In this document: piece after piece, positions 59,584 to 64,000 of the stretch
Layout of the letters: each line of letters opens with the position of its first letter
How positions within the stretch are numbered: position 1 is the stretch's first letter
From: JADJPG01 sp964491875
GTDB taxonomy: Bacteria; Verrucomicrobiota; Verrucomicrobiia; Limisphaerales; JADJPG01
Assembly: GCA_964491875.1 (NCBI GenBank)
Contig: CAZBIC010000010.1
Location: forward strand, 1-64,000
Length of the DNA stretch: 64,000 bases
Direction of reading: 5' to 3'
Position numbers and translations under genes: made by a program
The notes under the pieces: model-generated
The model's database searches: none
What the model saw: only the letters and a program-made list of their open reading frames with translations
What the model was told of the DNA's origin: nothing

Positions 59584-60594
59584 CTAAACCTTCTCATACA
59601 CAATCAACGCGCCTGACGTCGTATCGAGCGGCATCACCAAGTCCTCGACCTTCGCGAACCATTCGAGAATGAAGTTCTGCACCTCGCGCAGTGCGAAGTT
59701 CGCGGTCAGCACCTTGTCGATCGCCACGCACGCGCTGATCCACTTCGACTTCGTGCGATACTCATTATCGAACAGCGCCACCAACGTGCCCGGCTCCTGA
59801 ATGGTGCTGTTCAAGCGGCGGAAGGTAATCTCCTTGAAGCCGTGCTTGATGAACCGCGCGCGAATCTGTGTGGGCAGTTCCATGCCGATGTGTCCCGGCT
59901 TGTCCACGAAATGAACCGCGAACAACTCTGGATACCTGTGCGCGAAGCGATACCAGATGTTGTTCGAGTCCGCTTCGCTGCAATGCACCGTGCGGCCGCC
60001 CTTCTTCAGCACGCGATGAATCTCCGAAAAGAGCAGATCCTTGTTCTCGAAACTGATGTGACCCAGCACATCGCTCGACACCACATAGTCGAAACTCTCG
60101 TTCGCGAACGGCAGCTTGAAACCGCTCGTCTGATAGACCTCGTCGTAAATCTTTCCCGACATCTGGAGCAGCGGCAGCACCGGGTCCACGCCCACGACCT
60201 TGCCATACTCGCAGAAGTAATGACGTCCACCACCGCAGCCGAGATCGAGAATCAACCGCTCGCGACTCGCGCCCGGCAGCATCTCATCGCGGAAGAGCCG
60301 GTCGCGGCGTCCGGACAACGAGAACTTGATGCGGACGAGATTGATGAACGTCAGAAACGCACTGGAGCGAATCCGGTCGCGCAACCGCGCCGACGTGGTC
60401 CATGCCTCGATCTGATTCGCTTCGAAGACGCTTTCGTTGAAGCGTTCCTCGGGCGTGAGAAACGAGAGGATGCCCTGATTCCGCGTGAAAGGACGATGGC
60501 AGGACGGGCATTGCCAATCCGCGCCCGCGCTAACAATCGGCGCCTTGCACGCCGGGCAGACAAGTTTCACGAGCGAACTAGGAGACGCGGTCAT
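59584..60594 (-). CDS. Class I SAM-dependent methyltransferase with N-terminal zinc ribbon
   Basis: A 336-residue protein. The N-terminus has a CPACKAP ... CPSCHRP zinc ribbon of the Trm112/YcaR kind (residues about 13-36). The SAM-binding domain begins near residue 110: LILDLGCGGGRHYF, VVGVDP, DYVVSSDVLGHI and EIHRVLKKGGR. This is a small-molecule or glycan methyltransferase type often seen in surface polysaccharide loci. It lies between two inverted-repeat elements, apart from its neighbours. Substrate unknown, probably a sugar of the glycan. Confidence 0.85.
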   Translation of the reverse strand: MTASPSSLVKLVCPACKAPIVSAGADWQCPSCHRPFTRNQGILSFLTPEERFNESVFEANQIEAWTTSARLRDRIRSSAFLTFINLVRIKFSLSGRRDRLFRDEMLPGASRERLILDLGCGGGRHYFCEYGKVVGVDPVLPLLQMSGKIYDEVYQTSGFKLPFANESFDYVVSSDVLGHISFENKDLLFSEIHRVLKKGGRTVHCSEADSNNIWYRFAHRYPELFAVHFVDKPGHIGMELPTQIRARFIKHGFKEITFRRLNSTIQEPGTLVALFDNEYRTKSKWISACVAIDKVLTANFALREVQNFILEWFAKVEDLVMPLDTTSGALIVYEKV

Positions 60595-60648
60595 GTGGGC
60601 TGGTTGACGGGTCTTTGGCCTGCGACCACGGGGGTCTTCCGTGCGGTC

Positions 60649-60866
60649 TCACCCCTCACCCCAGCCCTCTCCCCGTTGAGGGGAGAGGGGGCGCGAGCAA
60701 ATGAATTGATTCGAGTGACGCCGGTGGCCGCGTTCGCAGCGATTCGGTTGTTCGGGCCTGTTAAGTCGGAAGAGATTCGAACGCGGCCGCAAGCCCCTAA
60801 ATTTCGATGCGCGTCCAACGCGACTCCCTCTCCCCTCAACGGGGAGAGGGCCGGGGTGAGGGGTGA
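60649..60866. mobile_element. Inverted-repeat element, copy B (MITE-like)
   Basis: A 218-base element between the epimerase and methyltransferase genes. Left arm 60649-60695 and right arm 60819-60866 are inverses over about 47 bases (TCACCCCTCACCCC ... CCCTCTCCCCGTTGAGG ... ) with only a few differences. An inner GGCCGCGTTCG/CGAACGCGGCC pair is nested as in copy A. It fills the ~309-base gap, which has no gene. Confidence 0.78.
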
Positions 60867-60903
60867 GGATGGAAAAAGGTTTCTCATCGATTTCAAACCC
60901 GGC

Positions 60904-61884
60904 CTACGCGTTGTGGGATAACACTTCACTGACAATTTCTTCCACCGCTCGATCGATGGCCTGATTGGAAGTCATGCGCGGCGACCAACCGAGCTTGCGC
61001 AGCTTCTCGATCGAGTAGCTGAACTTCGGCACATCGCCCACCCAGCCACGGTTGCCGCCGGTGTACCGAATCTTCGCCGTCGGCGACTGACGCTTCACCA
61101 CGGATTCCGCGATGTAGCGTACCGTCGAGATGGAATCCTCGTTGCCAATGTTAAAGCAGTTTAGCGACTCCGTGGCGTTGTCCGCGATGAAGAGCATCGC
61201 TTCGATGAGGGGCGTGACGTGGAGGTAAGGTTTCTCCTGCGAACCATCGCCGAGCACTTCCAGCTCGTGCGGCGTCTTCTTGAGCTTCTGCGCGAAGTCA
61301 TAGATCACGCCGTGCGTCGAGCGGCTGCCCACCACATTCGGGAAACGGTAGATCCACACGCGCTTCAAGTAGGACTCCAGCGCCGCGCTGATGGCGGCTT
61401 CGCTGGCCAGTTTCATCGCGCCGTAGTTCGAGATGGGAAAGAGCGGCCCGATGCTTTCGTGCAACACGCCCGGATGAACGCCGTAGATCGCGCTAGTCGA
61501 CGCGAAGGCCAGCTGCGGAATCGCGTGCTCGCGCATCACCTTCAGGAGATTGTAGGTGGTGAGGAAGGTGCAGTTTAGATCGACATCCGGATCCGAGACG
61601 CCCGCGCGGATGTCGGAGTTCGCCGCCATGTGCCACGCGACATCGAAGGGCTTGTCCGTCGACTCCGCTGCCACCAGTTTGCTGACACTGGCAACGTCGT
61701 TGGCGTCCATCTCCACGAACTTGAACCGCGGATTCCCCAGCGCATTGGCCAGGTTGGCCCGACGTCCGAGCCGCATGTTGTCGAAGCCGACCACCGTCGC
61801 GCCGCGCGCCAGCAACTGGTCGATGAGATGGCTGCCGATGAAACCGGCGGCTCCCGAGACGAGGCATTTGGTCTGTGCGTTCAT
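60904..61884 (-). CDS. NAD-dependent sugar epimerase/dehydratase (SDR family)
   Basis: A 326-residue extended short-chain dehydrogenase/reductase. The NAD loop GAAGFIGSH lies at residues 11-19. The catalytic Ser-Thr lies in ASTSAIYG and Tyr-x-x-x-Lys in SNYGAMKLASE. The C-terminal half is like UDP-galactose/heptose epimerases. It would alter a nucleotide sugar for the nearby surface glycan, and might also serve galactose use (UDP-glucose 4-epimerase), which galK needs, but nothing here proves it. It starts at ATG 61884. Confidence 0.86.
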   Translation of the reverse strand: MNAQTKCLVSGAAGFIGSHLIDQLLARGATVVGFDNMRLGRRANLANALGNPRFKFVEMDANDVASVSKLVAAESTDKPFDVAWHMAANSDIRAGVSDPDVDLNCTFLTTYNLLKVMREHAIPQLAFASTSAIYGVHPGVLHESIGPLFPISNYGAMKLASEAAISAALESYLKRVWIYRFPNVVGSRSTHGVIYDFAQKLKKTPHELEVLGDGSQEKPYLHVTPLIEAMLFIADNATESLNCFNIGNEDSISTVRYIAESVVKRQSPTAKIRYTGGNRGWVGDVPKFSYSIEKLRKLGWSPRMTSNQAIDRAVEEIVSEVLSHNA

Positions 61885-62010
61885 GCGCGAGCCGCGATAA
61901 AAGCAGGAGCGCCAGCCGCTTGTCGAGTCAATGGATGCCGGCGATTTCCTCCTTGCGCGGTCCGGGCCCGATCCACATTCTCCGCCGCGAACAATTTAAC
62001 TGCCAATCAC

Positions 62011-62310
62011 ATGTTTTCGCACGTCGTCATCTTCTGGACCCATCCTGACAAACCCAACGCTGTCGCTGATCTCATCGCGGGCGGCGAGAAGTATCTCAAA
62101 CCGATCCCCGGCGTGCTCAGCTTTCACATGGGCAAGATGGTCGGCAGCCATCGTCCAGTGGTCGACCAATCTTACCAGGTGGCACTGAACCTCGTCTTCA
62201 CGGACAAAAAGGCGCAGGACGACTACCAGGTCCATCCGCTGCACATCGAGTTCGTGGAGAAATCCTTCAAACCGAACTGTGCGAAGGTCGTGATTTACGA
62301 CTTCGAGTAA
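62011..62310 (+). CDS. Dabb (stress-responsive alpha/beta barrel) domain protein
   Basis: A 99-residue protein with the Dabb fold: it starts MFSHVVIFWTHPD, has SFHMGKMVGSHRPVVDQSYQVALNLVF and a closing VHPLHIEFVEKSFKPNCAKVVIYDFE. Such proteins form dimeric beta-barrels with varied or unknown function. ATG 62011 is the only sensible start. It is convergent with xerD (14-base gap) and divergent from the epimerase gene. Confidence 0.88.
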   Translation: MFSHVVIFWTHPDKPNAVADLIAGGEKYLKPIPGVLSFHMGKMVGSHRPVVDQSYQVALNLVFTDKKAQDDYQVHPLHIEFVEKSFKPNCAKVVIYDFE

Positions 62311-62323
62311 GCCGTCCTCCACT

Positions 62324-63244
62324 TCAAGCCCGCGGATGAAACCGTCGGTGCACCTCGCGCAGCCGGTTTCCGGCGACGTGGGTATAAATCTCCGTTGTGC
62401 TGATGCTGGCGTGGCCCAGCAGTTCTTGAATCACGCGCAAGTCTGCACCGTGCTCCAGCAGATGCGTCGCAAAGCTGTGCCGCAGCATGTGTGGCGTGAT
62501 GTTTCGCTCAATACCGGCGTGCCGAACTCGGTCCTTGATTCGCTTCCACAATGTCACCCGCGAGAACGCCGTGCCGCGCGTCGTGATGAAGACATTTGAC
62601 GGCGTCTTGCGTCCGACGAGCTTAGGCCGCCCCGCACTCAGATAACGCTGCAAGGCTTCGTTCGCCGCGCGCCCCAGCGGCACCACGCGTTCCTTGTTCC
62701 CCTTGCCGATGACGTTGATGAACCCTGCTTCGAGCTGCAGTTGTTCGAGCCGAATCGTGCGCAACTCGGAGATGCGAAGACCGGACGCGTAGCCGAGCTC
62801 AAGGATCGCCTGATCGCAGAGGGACGAAGGCGTCTCCGGCACCAGCGGAGCGAGCAGGCGGGAGATTTCTTCGTTGGTCAGCGCCTTCGGCAATCGCTTC
62901 CATCGCCGCGGCAGCGAGAGGTTTTCCGCAGCGTTAATGGGGAGAAGCTTCTCGGTCTCCGCCCAGCGATAGAACGCGCGCAGCGCGGCAATCTCGAGAT
63001 AGACACTTTCTGAACTCAACCGCCGCGTGCTTTCCTCTGGCTGGTTCTCCAAAGCCCGCTCACGCTCGTATTGCAGGAAGCGCATGAGGTGATTCAGGTC
63101 TACCTCACGCCAATTCTTCAATCCTTCAGCAGCCGCCCAGACAAGAAACTTGTTCAAGAGCGCGAAGTAGGTCTTTTGGGTATTCTCCGATTGTCCGCGT
63201 TCGTTGCGGAGATACTGGATGAAATCCTCGACCAGTTCCTGCAT
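62324..63244 (-). CDS. xerD: Tyrosine recombinase, XerC/XerD type
   Basis: A 306-residue site-specific recombinase. An N-terminal SAM-like DNA-binding domain spans about 1-95 (DFIQYLRNERGQSENTQKTYFALL). The catalytic domain carries Arg in GLRISELR, Lys in GKGNKERVVP, H-x-x-R in PHMLRHSFATH, His in LGHASISTTEIYTH and the Tyr nucleophile in EIYTHV. All five are present. It most likely resolves chromosome dimers with a XerC partner elsewhere. It lies 12 bases after the next gene on the same strand. XerC versus XerD is by feel. Confidence 0.92.
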   Translation of the reverse strand: MQELVEDFIQYLRNERGQSENTQKTYFALLNKFLVWAAAEGLKNWREVDLNHLMRFLQYERERALENQPEESTRRLSSESVYLEIAALRAFYRWAETEKLLPINAAENLSLPRRWKRLPKALTNEEISRLLAPLVPETPSSLCDQAILELGYASGLRISELRTIRLEQLQLEAGFINVIGKGNKERVVPLGRAANEALQRYLSAGRPKLVGRKTPSNVFITTRGTAFSRVTLWKRIKDRVRHAGIERNITPHMLRHSFATHLLEHGADLRVIQELLGHASISTTEIYTHVAGNRLREVHRRFHPRA

Positions 63245-63256
63245 GGCCGGGAAGAG

Positions 63257-64000
63257 TTAGGCCCCCGCCCCGCCGCGCTTGGAGCGCGCAATGTCCTGCT
63301 GCAACTTCTCGCGATGTTCGATGCGCTTCTGGACAATCGTCAGCGCATCAGCGTCCACCCCGCCGAAGTAGCAGTCCATCTCGCCGAGCAACCGGTCGAT
63401 GCGATGAGCGATCGCGTTCTCGCGATACTTTTCCGGCGCCGACGTTTCCGCGATGACCAGCTGGCCGCCGTCTGTTCGCAGCGTACCGCAATTGCGCCCG
63501 TCCCGGTCGCACCAGGCTTTGAGCGTCGCCACCCATTCGCCCTTCTCCTGGTTCGTGATGAACAGCGCCTTGCTCCGCTCCGCACCGATGGGAATCAACG
63601 CCCATTCGCATCGCTCCACGAGTTCCGCCAAAGTCGGCAGGTCCTGATAGCCATGCGTGATGTAAGCGCCCGTCTCCAGCCGTTCCCCCGAAGTGGTCGC
63701 CAGCTTGACCAGTGTCGGTTCATCGAACGACGCATCGAGCATCATCAGCTTGATGCCGAAAACTGCCTCCTGCGCCAGCAAGCCGAACGAGAGGAGCTCC
63801 GCCTGGTTGGCCGGCAACGCCCAGGCCGAGAACGGCGCCGACTCGCGGGCGCGATCGAACACATCATTCTCATCAAAGGGTGCCGCGACGCCCCACAGTC
63901 CGGGTTTGGACTTCGTCATGTGGACAATCTTACCGAGCAAATCGGCGTCAATCGCCGTGATCAGATGCGGCAGGCCAAGTGCAGCAGGTTGAAGGCTGGA
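63257..64000 (-). CDS. Unrecognised protein, 5' end may lie beyond the window
   Basis: The frame stays open from the stop at 63257 to the last base of the window (about 247 residues visible), and reads as coding throughout, with LGLPHLITAIDADLLGKIVH before the first ATG at 63919. So the true start is probably outside, or is the ATG 63919 or TTG 63940. The visible part is soluble and mixed alpha/beta, with AFSAWALPANQAELL-like and LIPIGAERSKALFITNQ segments, and an acidic-to-basic C-terminal helix (IVQKRIEHREKLQQDIARSKRGG). I do not recognise the family. It sits 12 bases before xerD, so the two are probably one transcript. Confidence 0.7.
   Translation of the reverse strand, partial: SSLQPAALGLPHLITAIDADLLGKIVHMTKSKPGLWGVAAPFDENDVFDRARESAPFSAWALPANQAELLSFGLLAQEAVFGIKLMMLDASFDEPTLVKLATTSGERLETGAYITHGYQDLPTLAELVERCEWALIPIGAERSKALFITNQEKGEWVATLKAWCDRDGRNCGTLRTDGGQLVIAETSAPEKYRENAIAHRIDRLLGEMDCYFGGVDADALTIVQKRIEHREKLQQDIARSKRGGAGA

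Noticed and set aside
59182..59616. Plus-strand ORF across the inverted-repeat element, copy A
   Set aside because: Its translation passes through the palindromes (PPSPQPSPPGEGA type), a common false ORF in such repeats.
60649..60866. CRISPR-like array
   Set aside because: Only two arms in inverted, not direct, orientation, without regular spacers or cas genes.

Overview
The window looks like a 64 kb chromosomal segment of a GC-rich, Gram-negative member of the Verrucomicrobiota (Pedosphaera/Limisphaerales-like; inference). The reasons are: very large secreted proteins mixing LamG, Ig-like, beta-helix, Kelch and LRR modules and all ending in a similar ~50-residue region closing in an [FY][YF]R motif; a PEP-CTERM tail remnant; the futalosine menaquinone enzyme MqnD; FolE2 in place of FolE; a GDP-heptose surface-sugar set; and several families of intergenic palindromic repeats. 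No rRNA, tRNA, CRISPR array or intact transposon was found. The assignment to phylum rests on gene style, not on a marker-gene tree.

Layout. (1) 1-2773: a truncated secreted subtilase, a possible small ORF and mqnD. (2) 2983-8918: a tight same-strand six-gene operon: secreted VWA protein, PspA-like coiled coil, TerB-like protein, a membrane-anchored solute-binding/OmpA fusion, a multi-pass membrane protein, and a second solute-binding/OmpA fusion. This is the best candidate for a poorly described envelope-stress or cell-wall sensing system. (3) 9222-21690: a sugar-furanose utilisation locus: a solute-binding protein with a lost lipobox cysteine, a divergent XylR-type regulator, a GH2 glycosidase, galactokinase, a YtfR-YtfT-YjfF-YtfQ type importer, an orphan EF-Tu-domain-2-like protein and a GH43 glycosidase. 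(4) 21745-25120: a BspA-like LRR protein, then L-rhamnose mutarotase and isomerase. (5) 25228-32770: housekeeping genes: SRP RNA, dnaX, ebfC, recR, a YihX-like HAD phosphatase, DUF3592 and unknown proteins, a rhomboid protease and DAHP synthase.

(6) 32988-48001: four giant minus-strand secreted proteins (cyclophilin/beta-helix/Ig; beta-helix/Ig/calcium repeat; triple LamG; LamG/purple acid phosphatase) plus a PEP-CTERM tail remnant. (7) 48075-61884: folE2, a secreted EEP nuclease/phosphatase, then a surface polysaccharide region: GT9, GT2, GT4, a 46-residue membrane protein, heptose kinase HddA, an HddC-GmhB fusion, a methyltransferase and an NAD-dependent epimerase. A Kelch/LamG secreted protein sits inside it, and two copies of an inverted-repeat element flank the methyltransferase. 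(8) 62011-64000: a Dabb protein, a XerD-type recombinase and an unrecognised gene running off the window edge.

How it fits together. Regions 3 and 4 let the cell cut, import and begin to catabolise galactose/arabinose-type and rhamnose sugars from plant or microbial polysaccharides. Regions 6 and 7 supply the surface: large extracellular proteins and a heptose-containing glycan. Region 2 may watch over the envelope.
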